Assembly: GCA_013399855.1 (NCBI GenBank)
Contig: VXAY01007483.1
Coordinates: 821,074-885,073 of the forward strand
Direction of reading: 5' to 3'
Source of the DNA: Oxyruncus cristatus
Taxonomy: Eukaryota; Chordata; Aves; Passeriformes; Cotingidae
DNA: 64,000 bases
Each line of letters begins with the position of its first letter. The first letter of the stretch is position 1. The notes beneath the pieces were generated by a model, which worked only from the letters and a program-made list of their open reading frames with translations, ran no database searches and was not told the DNA's origin. Of this stretch, positions 53,101-62,490 are shown in pieces. Made by a program: the position numbers and the translations under genes.

Positions 53101-54834
53101 GGTGAATTCAGTACTAACCCATGGAAATAAGCACCTGGGAGCAGAATTTCCCTGCAGGCATTTCAGAAGGGAGCTGGAACAGCCGCATGGCTGCAGTGCT
53201 GGGCTGTGCTGAGCACGTGCTGCCCATGGTACCTGCAAACAGCTCTTTCCAGGGGGATGTTTGTGCAGCAAGAGTTTGGCAGGTGGAAAACCTGTTTCCC
53301 CAGGGACCTGTGACACTTGAACCCAAGTTTCCTAACATGAAAGGGCGGTGAGTTCCCCACCTGCACCACCCAGGCCGCTCATTTGCTTTGGCTCAGGGCA
53401 AGAGATGGGAGAACTCAGACTACACCAAACCAACAGTGCCTTCCCTTGGAGCTGATCCAATCACTCTGCAGAGCTGGGCCTAAACATAATAGCACTGAAA
53501 AATACAAACAGCAGAGGAAAATATGATGAAAGTCACTTTGTTTTTCATTCCTGTTTCCAGGCAAAGCTCTGGGCTTTCCACAGGAACAGGATTTCTCCCT
53601 TTTCACTCCCTTCCTCATCCCCTCCCTGCTCAGGCAATGAGGGCTGTTTCAGGCATTTCCTAAGGGAGGGCTCATGCCCCGTGTGCCAAGCTGGTGCCTT
53701 CATGGCCTCCCTGCTGCCAGGTCCTCACCTGCGTGGAGCTGCACCCTGTCGGAGTCCCGGCTGTGGCGGAAGCAGCAGTGAATGGAAGAGACGGGGATGG
53801 AGGGAAGGCACTTCACACGGAGACCCAGGAAGAAAGACTCGACACAGCTCTGGAGGGAATCCAGCAGCGAGAGCCCAGCAGGCCCTTCGATTAAGTCTGA
53901 GAAGAGAAGCTCTGTTACCAGCCCCTTAAAGGCAGGTGAGCCACACACAGGGTCTGAAGGGATTCTGTGGGACTGGCCACAGCCACTGGGGAAGAGGCAG
54001 GCTGGGTCATTCTGGAGTTAATTGCCATTCTGGGATGTGGCAGACACCTCTAGATGGTTATGGATGTAGAGGAGAAGAGGGAGCTCTTCCTAAGAGGTGA
54101 CTTGAGGTATTAGTAGCTCTCATTAGCAGAGCAGATGTCTAGGAAGGTTGTCTCTTGTTCAAGTTTAGCAGAAAACTTAATGTGGGAATGGGTGGCTGTG
54201 TTTAATGAACCATCAGGGATGGACCTCCAGAAATGCTGTTTTTTCCAGCACTGTTTCACAGTTTTATATATATATATGTATGTATATATGTATGCATAAA
54301 TTCATAGCAAGTCTCACCCAGGGGCACATATACCATTTATGTGGCAGGTCCACCCATGGTTGTCATCATGGCTTGTGACCCTGGGCTGGGGGCACGTTGG
54401 AGCCTTTGCCACTACACTTATCTTCCCTAGGGTGATTGCGTTTCGGAGGTTAGTCCTTAGAAGAGGGTGTTGGCAGCACTCAGCACCACCCACCTCCCTC
54501 CTGGTGGCTCACTGGAGATGCCCACGTTACCTATAGGCTGCAGGTAGATGTGCTTTCGGTAGAAGTTCTGCTTCCTCCTCAGCATGGCGTGGTAGAACGT
54601 CTCGAAGTCCTCGGGGGCATCGGGGTGGCTGAGGATCCAGTCGAAGGCCGTGCGGATGAGCAGCGTGCAGAACAGCGTCCTCTGGGGGTTGTAGGCCTCG
54701 GAGAGGAAGAGCTTCTCGGCCCTGGAGAAAGCCTTGGCATAGAGCTCCTGCAGGGCGGGGTTGGTGGAGATGAGCGCGTCCTTCAGAGCGCGGGGCCCGA
54801 AGCTGAACTCCTGGGCGCGTTTGCACTGCAGCAT
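46550..54834 (-). CDS. AMZ1: AMZ1, archaemetzincin-1 zinc peptidase (complete, six coding exons)
   Basis: Coding sequence is the reverse-strand join of 54834-54531, 53896-53729, 52852-52724, 52378-52215, 50771-50595 and 47119-46550. It totals 1,512 bp, or 503 residues; human AMZ1 has 498 as I recall. Every junction has GT/AG ends and keeps frame. The product carries the archaemetzincin signature HEICHLMGLGTC (H259, E260, H263), then C275, M277 and a CPIC knuckle at 294-297. In the family the HExxH histidines bind catalytic zinc, and the cysteines bind a second structural zinc. The family cleaves model peptides, but its natural substrate in animals is unsettled. No signal peptide is visible, which suggests an intracellular enzyme. 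The gene converges on GNA12, as in mammals. Confidence 0.97.
47820..47835. repeat. Poly(T) run of 16
   Basis: A homopolymer in the AMZ1 last intron. On the gene's own strand it reads as poly(A). Confidence 0.9.
48951..48967. repeat. Poly(A) run of 17
   Basis: A homopolymer in the AMZ1 last intron. No retroposed body is recognisable next to it. Confidence 0.9.
50595..50771 (-). CDS. AMZ1: AMZ1 coding exon 5 (catalytic core)
   Basis: This 177-bp, phase-0 exon encodes residues 256-314, VTCHEICHLMG to LIERYR. It contains the whole metal-binding signature: H259, E260 and H263 of HExxH, G266, C270, C275, M277 (the Met-turn analogue) and C294/C297 of CPIC. Acceptor is CTGAAAG before GTG ACC, and donor is AGG before GTGAGA. 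Skipping it would keep the frame but remove all catalytic residues. All signature residues are present, so the enzyme is predicted to be active. Confidence 0.97.
50772..52214 (-). other. AMZ1: AMZ1 intron between coding exons 4 and 5
   Basis: This 1,443-bp intron holds a CR1 LINE 3' fragment (about 51888-51980) in the opposite orientation to the gene. Open frames at 50.9-51.4 kb on both strands show no known domain. Confidence 0.9.
51888..51980 (+). mobile_element. CR1 LINE 3' end fragment
   Basis: The sequence GGAACTAGATGGTCTTTAAG, then GGTCCCTTC and CCAAACCATTCTGTGATTCTGTG, is the classic 3' terminus of bird CR1 elements, including two ATTCTGTG tail units. Only about 90 bases are recognisable, so this is a heavily 5'-truncated copy, dead as a mobile element. 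It lies antisense inside an AMZ1 intron. Confidence 0.88.
52215..52378 (-). CDS. AMZ1: AMZ1 coding exon 4
   Basis: This 164-bp exon encodes residues 201-255 (EVGVCSFARFSGDFPQ to EMVQCCK), entering in phase 1 and leaving in phase 0 before GTAGGA. The middle of the exon (NPPTQKEELCEVLKES) lies in a part that varies in length between species. The VGVCSFAR and MVQCCK ends are strongly conserved. Confidence 0.95.
52379..52723 (-). other. AMZ1: AMZ1 intron between coding exons 3 and 4
   Basis: This is a short 345-bp intron with a GTGGGG donor and a CTTCACAG acceptor. Nothing else is recognisable in it. Confidence 0.9.
52724..52852 (-). CDS. AMZ1: AMZ1 coding exon 3
   Basis: This 129-bp exon encodes residues 158-200 (DGILNFLKNNKPMDALCVLG to SKFLPGQ), phase 1 at both ends. 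The segment is part of the conserved fold that precedes the active site. The donor AAG then GTGGGG is weaker than the others in this gene, which could allow occasional read-through. No such product is known to me. Confidence 0.95.
52853..53728 (-). other. AMZ1: AMZ1 intron between coding exons 2 and 3
   Basis: This 876-bp intron runs from a GTGAGG donor to a TTTTCCAG acceptor. I see no element, RNA gene or extra exon in it. Confidence 0.9.
53729..53896 (-). CDS. AMZ1: AMZ1 coding exon 2
   Basis: This 168-bp exon encodes residues 102-157 (DLIEGPAGLSLL to RVQLHA), beginning and ending in phase 1. It includes the conserved FFLGLRVKCLPS and SRDSDRVQLH segments of animal archaemetzincins. The donor is CAG followed by GTGAGG. 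The reading frame is intact, with no stop or shift. Confidence 0.95.
53897..54530 (-). other. AMZ1: AMZ1 intron between coding exons 1 and 2
   Basis: This 634-bp intron has a GTAACG donor and a TTCTCTTCTCAG acceptor. It contains a TA/GTATG simple repeat at 54265-54294. Nothing else is recognisable. Confidence 0.9.
54265..54294. repeat. TA/TATG microsatellite
   Basis: A (TA)n run grades into TATG and TATA units within the AMZ1 intron between coding exons 1 and 2. Confidence 0.85.
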
Positions 54835-54856
54835 CGCGGAGGGGCCGTGGCACCGC
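54531..54856 (-). CDS. AMZ1: AMZ1 first coding exon (with 22 bases of 5' UTR)
   Basis: The acceptor CCCTCCCTCAG ends just before 54856, and the start ATG is at 54834-54832 with G at -3. The exon encodes MLQCKRAQEFSFGPRAL through HIYLQPI (residues 1-101) plus one base, and ends ATA G before GTAACG. The start was chosen because it aligns with the known MLQC start of AMZ1. The upstream in-frame ATG at 54906 lies on the intron side of the acceptor. This N-terminal domain is shared by archaemetzincins of animals. Remaining 5' UTR must come from at least one upstream exon. Confidence 0.94.
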
Positions 54857-57800
54857 CTGAGGGAGGGGACGCTGCCGTCAGCCGGGGCCTCCTGAGGGAC
54901 CTGCACACCTCCTCACGCTTTGCTCTCGCAGCAGTTCCCCCAATACCCCAGCTGCAAGGTTTGACTGGGAGCTTATCAGCACTGTGCTGGCCTGGAGCCC
55001 CGCGCTTCGAGCAGCTGCTGCAGGGTTCTGTGTGTGTGTGCAGACACCGGCTCTTGGACCGTGTGCCACCAGATGGTGCTCAAGAATGCACAGCCCCAGG
55101 TTGCTGCCAGATATCTGGAGTAAGTCAGATGGCTTGATTGGTATTCGGGGTTGGTTGATTGGGATTTGGGGTTTTTTTGGTACTCTACCCTGAAGCCCCA
55201 ACGGGATGGGAAATACCTCTGGGTGTTGTGCAACTGGTTGAACTGGACCCTGCGGGATGTGGGAAGGTGGTGCTACTTTTTTCTTGGGCTAAACCACATC
55301 CCTTGGAATAGGTCCATGTCAGGAACTAAGAGGTCAATTGGCCTTTATCTATCCGTCAGAAGCCTGAATTTCTGACTTACCTGACACCAGTAAAAGCAGC
55401 TTTTCACTGCTGACAATTTCCTCTAACAGCTTTCAATCTTAGATATTGACCTCTGGCACCTTCTGGCTCACGGTGCTGTTGTGAGGCTGCAGGATTTGGG
55501 AAGGTTTGCCCAGCCTGACCCGCAGGTGGGACTTGCTGTGTGGGATTCCTGTGTGCTGGTGCTGCCTCTCTAGCAAGACACATACGGGCCCGCTGCCATC
55601 ATGTCCCTTCATGAATAGCTTCATGTCACACCGTGTTAGCATCAGCAGGGCTGGGGATGATGTAAAGCGGTAAATAAAGAGCAAATGAAAGCCTGCAGCA
55701 CAAAGAAATTAATTCAGAGCATCCCAGAAATATCCTCTCCAGGGTCCTTTCTAAGGCTGGTGTTCTCCAAAGCTGTGAGTCAAGCACCTCTTTTCCACTG
55801 CAGTTTATGCACTCACGGAAATTCCAGTTGACATCTTGGGGAAAGGGAAGAAAAAGAGGGAACACAACCCCTATGACTAACCTACGTCTGGAATATTCCA
55901 AAGGCATTAGTATTTTGGTAAGGAGGTCATTCCAAGGAGAACTGGAGTATTTTGGAGCAGAACTTTGGGCAAATTTGTCTTTGTGAGTCACAGGTAAGTG
56001 CTCCACCTGTACACAGCAGAATGAAAAACACACAGCTATATGTGCACAAAAGCACAGGTTTTCTAGGAATAAGTGTTATCTTCTTTCAGGCAAGTTAATA
56101 GTAACTTAAAAGGAGCCAGACAAGCTTTCTGGGTGGATGCCAAATGCATCAGCTGCTGACCATCACTGCTAAAACACCAGCATTCGATCACTGAAAAAAA
56201 GGGATTAAATATTTCAAGGAGGAACTTGTTAAGTGTATAATTTAAGTAGGTCTGCAGCTTAGCTCTGCCAGGTAAGTGGCATTCAGTGGCCCTCGAGGAC
56301 AGCAGTATAATTAAGAAAAATCAATATTTAAAAGAAATAGTACCAACATGAGCCAAAGTCTTTCCTCAGTTATGCAGAGGTAGTTTGCACTGTAAGAGGA
56401 AGGTGGCAGCCCATTAAAATTAACACTGAATTCCTTCACATCTAACCCTTGGGAAGAGAAGTGTATGTATTAGCAGTCCTTAAAAGGACTCGTTCTGTGT
56501 GATCTTTTTGTCTCTGAGGGTGTGTAGCCCAGAGAGGGAGCAGGAAAGCAGTTTTCTTTCATTTTTGCAAGCTCTGTATTTCGCTCACATTAAAGGCTGG
56601 CAGCAGATGGCACAGGGGGATCTGAAGTGGTACAAGGGCCCTAATCCAGTGAAAGTTTAGAAATCAAACCTGAGATGCTTTCTCAGACACTTCTTTTTAC
56701 TGTCCCCAAAAAAATGTACAAATTGCTCCTGCTGGTTTTTACAGGGAGCAGTAAGAACTTGTGTGAGGTTGTTCTGTGCTTTGTCACCCAAATCTCTACT
56801 CTTCCGACTTGCTTCCAGATTTGGGAGACAGAAGCGAGAGTCTGACCCCACCAGGTCGTCAGGAGTTCTGCCTTGGGCAAGGTGAAGATTTTCCTAAGGG
56901 ACAAGGTTGCACTTGGTCTGCACAAACTTTAAAAACAAGCATCATTTTCCTGGTCATATGCAGAACTTTCACTGGGAAACTATCAGCACTGTTCAGCTCC
57001 CTGAGGATGTGATCCTGTGGGCTACTGCCTGCCCGGTGCTCCCAGGAAAATGAGGGAAAGACTTAGCACTTGGTCCCGGCTGAGAGTGATCTTGTTGAAG
57101 GGGGTTTCTGGAGCCTCTTTCGTTAGTGTTTTGGGCAACAACTGGAGTGTGGGTCTGGGGAGGAGGAGCTGGTTAGGAAATGAATGGGTTTTTCTCTGCT
57201 AAATGGGAAGCGGCGAAGAGTGGATGTATGTGACAGCAAATACAATGAGTGCACAGTCCTGTAGCGTGTGTTCCCCCCAGGCTCTCTCATGGAATACAGA
57301 GTGGGCCCAAAGCTATGGGATATACATTGTTTCCCAGGACTCCCTAAAAGGGGATATTCACCCAGCTCCAGACATTCCCAGCTATGCCCACGGGTGTTTT
57401 GTGACGTTCACTGTGCCCAAGGATGCCCATGGTGACGCTTTAGTGATTCGAAAGCTCAAGCACAGGAATTCACTTGCAGGAATTCAGTCTGGAGTGACAT
57501 GTGCCTCCTTCTCCTGGAGTGTCTGGGTTTGCTTCCCAAAGAATAGCAGCAACCCACAACACCCTCCAAATCCAGCACAATTACTTCTCTCTAGCAAGCT
57601 CTTCCAAAATACTTCACTGGAGAAAATTAATGCATCAGAAAATTTTTATGGGCAAATTCAGCAACTGAAAAAAGAAGCCGTTTTACAGCATTAACTGCAG
57701 TAGATGTTATTTGTGCTTGATCTAATACATGGATCTGATGTTTCATTAACTGAATAGCTCAACGGGGCTTTGTAATTTTTAGCTCTTGTGTCGAGAGTGC

Positions 57801-58222
57801 CTGGGATAACCCCCTGATGCAGTGCTTCAGGAGGGAATGGCACTTCAGCTTGGGTATTTCCCCCTCTCTCCTCAGTTTTTCAGATGCCAAGGTGGGGCTG
57901 AAGAAATGGAAGCAGCAGTGCATCCTTCTGCCAGCTGATTTGGTTTCTTGTTCATGACAAGCTGTAGGACCTGATTAACCAGTCCTGGGAAGGAGGAACT
58001 AACTCTTTTTATTTAAAAGGCCAATAATTTGGACTTGCACTCCAGAAAATGCTTTAAAACCCTGCTGCAAGTGGAGGCACTCACTACCTCCACTCCCAGG
58101 CCATCGTCTACTTTTACCATTAGGAAAACATCCTCTTCCCAGTCTGCATTTTGTCATCCTGCAGCCATTTACTAACACGGTGATTTTTCCCAAACAAAGA
58201 GCACCCGTGTTGGATCATACGA

Positions 58223-58262
58223 AGGTTGGACTGATGATCTTGGAGGTCTTTTCCAACCTGAA
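58223..58262 (+). mobile_element. CR1-like LINE 3' fragment
   Basis: GGTTGGACTGATGATCTTGG and GGTCTTTTCCAACCT match the 3' region shared by many bird CR1 copies, but the terminal ATTCTGTG repeats are absent. The preceding 180 bases may belong to the same old copy. This call is less sure than the one at 51.9 kb. Confidence 0.55.
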
Positions 58263-58776
58263 CAAGCAATGTCCTTCTGGCCAGTATGAAACATGTTTGT
58301 GTTCTGGTACCCACAGGCTCCCAAGAGGGCAGGAAAGGAACCAGCCTGTGCTGGGAATCCTTATCCAGTTTATGGAGACTCTCCTCTTTTTTTTTCCTGT
58401 TTCATATTGTTCATCATCACATCCGTGCAGTGCTGTGGAGACACACACAACTCAAAGGTTTGGGCACTTGGCTGTTTGTCTGCTGGGAACAGCCTTTTCC
58501 CCTGATTATGTTGTAGGATCCCAGTTGTGGCCTTTCTGCCTGTGGGGCGGGGTGTGAGGCCGGAGCTCCAAGGACAACACGCTCTGTGTGTCTGGCTTTC
58601 AGTACCATGCAAGAGGTTTCAGCTCGGATTGGGCATATTGCACAAATCTGTTTACTATGGAATTTGACACATTTTTTTTTTCCACTCTGAGTGTTTTCAC
58701 ACAAAATGCCCCAAAATCGAGGCTCAGCACGTGACAGCTGAGCAGTCAATATGCTCCTTTTCCCACAGTAACCTGT

Positions 58777-58930
58777 TAATGTTCTTCCTGTGCAATTCAG
58801 GTTACTCATAAATTATTCTCTTTGCAAATCAGACACATATAAATTATTCTCTGTAATTGAAAATTACCTATGAATTATTCTTTTTGTAATTCCCAGATAT
58901 GTCATTTATTCTCTAATATATTGACACTGC
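58777..58930. repeat. Minisatellite, 31-bp unit, about five degenerate copies
   Basis: ATAAATTATTCTCT-type units start at 58808, 58839 and 58870, and the shared ATTCT core recurs at 58908, giving an exact 31-base step. A weaker first copy precedes at 58777. The unit is AT-rich and non-coding. Confidence 0.8.
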
Positions 58931-61529
58931 TTTCTTGGACAGTAACAGGGTAAGTCTCAAAGGCTGAGGCAATTCATACAGGGCAAGTATTTGGGATATT
59001 CTGACAGGACAGAAAGGGTCTTGTGTGCAGAAATTCTATGCTGTACAGGTCCAGAAAGGGCACTCAGTGCATAACGGATTTATTTGGTATTGTATGGAAT
59101 TTGGCCCTAATATCGTAGAATTGTATTCGTATTTTTTTTCCTCTTTGTTTGTTTTGTTTGTTTTTAAGCTGGTCATTCTAAAGTTGTTTATTTTAAAAGT
59201 CAACCTGTAAGTCATTTCTAACTCTGACTCTCCCAGGCTGCAGATGCACAGAAGGAGATTCCCCCTGTTCCTTTCCCCTCTCAGCTCTTTTGAAGTATTT
59301 GGAGGCAGACTGACTTAACTGGGCTCTTTGAGTGTCAGAGGGACATTAGTGGAGTCTCTTAAAGCTGATTAATTGCCTTCGTTAGGTGCTGTACTGTAAA
59401 CAAGCAGTGATAGTGCAGAAAATTCATCGCCAGTCAACAGAAATGAAAAGCCCAGAGCAAACATAACAAGCGATAACTAATTATCAACACATGCCCTAGT
59501 TGCTTAATAGCTCTTGCCCTGAGATTTGCAGTTAGTGTCTGTAAGTGCTGCTCGAGGATCAGCCCCTCCTTGCCTGTGCTTCCCACTATCACACTGATGA
59601 CAGCCTGAAAGCAATTTTCTCAATTTATTTGTTGACACGTATAGAAAGAGGTTTTTCTTGACTGAGAAGCTCTGGTCCAAGCGAAATCCTGACTGTTCCA
59701 GCTCCTTCCTCGAGGAGCTCAACACAGCCCCTCGCACTGAGCCAGGCTTTGCCTGCCGAGCTCGCTCAGCTGCTGAGGTCAGACCAAAACTGTTTGGCCA
59801 TGTTCAGGCCTGAAATGGAGGGAATTTCAAGATGCTCAGCACTTCTCAGAATCAATCCCCTCTGCTCATGGAGAAAATACTCTCTGGACCTGACTAAATC
59901 TGTACTTGTACCCCCACAGAGCTGTAGCATCCTCTGTTCACTTGGCATTAAACAGCCACAAAACACTGAGTCAGATCTGTGTGTGTTCCAGACCATGAAG
60001 TCAGATAAAGCCTTCTGGCCTCACCTACAGCCAGATCCCAATAATATTTACTTGTAATATCTCTAGAATATGTTTGTGACTTGGAAACAGATGGTATGTG
60101 TGGTCTCTCTCAAAAAGAGTCATTCCTGGTGCTGTGGAAACCTTCAGGGATTCACACATGCATTTTCTAGGAGGAGAATCTAGCTGTCCTACTGGAACTG
60201 TGATTGATATGTTATTGCCACAAGGCTCAGTCCTGAAAGTTTGTCCTCTCACGAATCTGCCTTATAAATTAACTTGGACTGCTGGACAAGTCAGATGGAC
60301 AACTCCCTAATATGCAAAAAAGGTTTGCAAGATGAAAGACTAGATTTGTAAAGTTCATTAAATACCTAGGATGGAGACAGATGCTTCCATCCATCCTTAT
60401 TTAAATATTCTTATTTAAGTGTTCTTAACTACTTAAGAACACATACACATCCACTTTGCCCTTGATTTTGTTTTATGTGAGAGCCTGCTCTCTTGATACG
60501 CTGTTCCTCATTTTAATATGTATTGAGGACATGCATTATCCTTAGTTCCAGTCTTCTCTTCTAAGGATTTTATTTATTCTATGCTCGTACGTAGTGCTAC
60601 TCTTTTTCTTCAGTCCCTGCTATTTGAGGCTCTCTGAGTGTCATACAAGCATTAATGAACTTCTCTGTGCTGCTCTCGAGAAAGCAAGCTGGCAGTATAA
60701 GGCTTTCCCCCTCTTCCCCTTCACCACCCGTTTATTCATCATTTTCAGTGCTTTCTCTACTCGTTTTAGTCTGGTCAAACTGCCTGTGATGCTTCTCCCA
60801 TGCACATGTGTGGTGAAGGGCTGGCTGCATTCTCCTTCCCTTGCTCTGACACCAAACAAACCTCCCCAATCCATGGCTGTTTGCTGTGCACTTGCCAACC
60901 AAAGACCCAAAAGCACCGAGCAGCGTCTATCAGAGCTGTACAACAAACGCAGCACTGCAGAGATACCCGAGCTCTAATCACTCACAGCTCCAGGCACTTT
61001 GCTCTTCATCATATTTGTCTAGACAGCCTAAACGGTCTCTGTGAGACAACCCCGGTGTTAGCCGGGAGAGAGGCTGCCTTTTCCGGGTACGGCTGAGGGT
61101 AGGTGTTCCCTGGAGCACAGGCGTTATAGAAGTGGTTCATCACACGGTACAACAGCCCAGGAAGGCTGTGCCTCCTCCCAGCATCGAGTGGAGTGGTGCC
61201 GCCAGGTAGGGGGTGTTCGTGGGCATTTCACAGCCAAGGAGAAGGAGGGGGCTCCAGGGTGTTACTGCGACCAGCGCAGCTGGGGGTGACAATGACAGAC
61301 CCCAAACCTGAGCCTTCATAGGTAGGGGCTGTACCCTGACCACCAGCCAGCTCTGCCAGCCAGAGGTTTGCCGGGCACGAGGCATGTTCTGGAAGCGCTG
61401 CAGAAGCAGGTGCAGCTCCTGGGACACCTGAGCCCCCCGTGATGTGGAAAGGGGGCTGTTGATGCTGATCCCGCTGCAGGAATCGCACGGGTGGGTGTGC
61501 AGGAAAGGAATAAGTCCCCCGGCACCTTG

Positions 61530-61910
61530 GGACGATGCACCAAGCACATCGGTGCAGGATGCCCCGAGCTCAGCCCCTGGCACCCCAAATCCCCAGGAAG
61601 GTGCACCAAGGGCAGCCCCGGACCCCCAGGAGAGGATGAGAGGAGAGTGCCCAGGCAGCACCCCTGGAGCCAGTGGGGGTAATGCCCGGAGCGCAGCCCC
61701 AGCTCCCGGCGGAAGATGCGCCGAGCGCGGCTATCAGCCGCCGGCGGGAGATGCCCTAAGCGTGACCCGCCGCCACCGAGGGAGGATGCCCCGAGAATGG
61801 CCACCATCGACCGTGGAGCGATGCCCATCATCCCGGGAGATGCCCCGAGCCCGACCACCCTGACCCCGGCAGCGATGCCCATCACACGGGAGATGCTCCA
61901 GCCCGCGCTT
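61530..61910. repeat. Degenerate GC-rich minisatellite, about 35-bp unit
   Basis: A core resembling GATGCCCCGAGC recurs with ATG at 61682, 61716, 61751, 61786, 61821 and 61875, steps of 34-35 bases, with one 54-base step that contains an extra half unit. Weaker copies extend left to about 61535. The last 90 bases repeat as a 54-bp higher-order unit. A unit of 35 is not a multiple of three, so it does not code for repeats in one frame. Confidence 0.75.
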
Positions 61911-62025
61911 CCCCCTCCGGGGGAGTCCCGCCGCATCCAGGGGCCGCCCGCACTCCCGTGCCCTCCCCCCCATAAAGGCGACCCCTCGCCCCCCTCCCCG
62001 CTCTGCCCGAGGGGCCAGGACAGCA

Positions 62026-62026
62026 N
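62026..62026. other. Ambiguous base (N) in the CpG island
   Basis: A single N in GC-rich sequence, probably a base-calling problem. Confidence 0.95.
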
Positions 62027-62131
62027 GCCGGGCCGGGGCTGCGGAGGCGGGGAGGTGCGGCAGGGCCGGGGCACCCGGCGCGGGGCTGGCGAGGCGGAGC
62101 GGAGCCCGGCGGCCGCGGCAGGAGGAGCGGC

Positions 62132-62169
62132 AGGAGGAGAGGGAGGAGGAGGAGGAGGAGGAGGAGGAA
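62132..62169 (+). repeat. (GGA)n purine tract
   Basis: GGA units repeat with few interruptions over nearly 40 bases in the CpG island. On the AMZ1 strand it reads as TCC repeats, a mirror type known to form triplex or single-stranded structure and to bind pyrimidine-tract proteins. Confidence 0.85.
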
Positions 62170-62273
62170 GAAAAGGGGGAGCAAAGGGGGGCTCGGCCCC
62201 AGCGCCGGGAGCCCGCGGGATTCGCCGAGCGGCCGCTCAGAGCCGCCTCCTGCGGGTGCGCGGGGCAACCACC

Positions 62274-62306
62274 GGGGGGCGGCGGAGGGAGCGGGGCGAC
62301 ACCGGG
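62274..62306 (+). promoter_or_regulatory. G-quadruplex-forming motif
   Basis: Four G runs of three or more (at 62274, 62287, 62293 and 62304) are separated by loops of 7, 3 and 7 bases, meeting the common G3+N1-7 rule. It lies in the putative AMZ1 promoter, on the strand opposite to the gene's coding sense. Confidence 0.6.
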
Positions 62307-62415
62307 AAAGGAGGGACGCGGGGAAAGCAGGCCCGGGGTCCGGCAGGACACGGGGTGCGGGGGTGCAGGACTCTGGGGGCGAGGGGCGGGACGGGTCCCG
62401 GGAGCGGCGGGGGGC

Positions 62416-62416
62416 N
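62416..62416. other. Ambiguous base (N) in the CpG island
   Basis: A second single N within a G-rich run. Confidence 0.95.
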
Positions 62417-62490
62417 AGGAGCGGGAGCGCAGTCAGCGCTCGTTTTGGGAAGCGCATTCCCGAAAGAGCCCGGGTCTGAGCAGCGCGGCG

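Larger units (their letters stand above)
54857..61679 (-). other. AMZ1: AMZ1 5' intron(s) and upstream region
   Basis: This stretch links the first coding exon to the CpG island and is expected to be 5' intron with one or more noncoding exons, which I could not place. It holds a CR1-like fragment (58.22 kb), a 31-bp minisatellite (58.78-58.93 kb), CTCF-like motifs near 55.07 and 56.61 kb, and a stretch at 59.36-59.48 kb rich in homeodomain and FOX-type motifs. A 163-codon open frame (57203-57694, +) has no recognisable domain. Confidence 0.65.
61680..62490 (-). promoter_or_regulatory. AMZ1: CpG island, probable AMZ1 promoter
   Basis: GC content and CpG density rise abruptly here and fall on both sides. 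It is the only such island in the window and lies upstream of the complete AMZ1 coding region, so it is the best candidate for its promoter and first noncoding exon. It includes a GGA-repeat tract, a G-quadruplex-type sequence and two single N bases. It may also drive a divergent + strand transcript. Long open frames on both strands here (for example 61716-62789, +) reflect the lack of AT-rich stop codons. The exact start site and donor were not resolved. Confidence 0.65.

Noticed and set aside
57203..57694. A 163-codon open frame on the + strand
   Set aside because: No known domain, no promoter or splice signals that single it out, and no clear codon bias. It could be an old retroelement remnant, but I could not recognise one.
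61316..62074. A 252-codon open frame on the - strand overlapping the minisatellite
   Set aside because: The frame runs through a 35-bp repeat not divisible by three and has no recognisable domain. It is a composition artefact, although part may be transcribed as AMZ1 leader.
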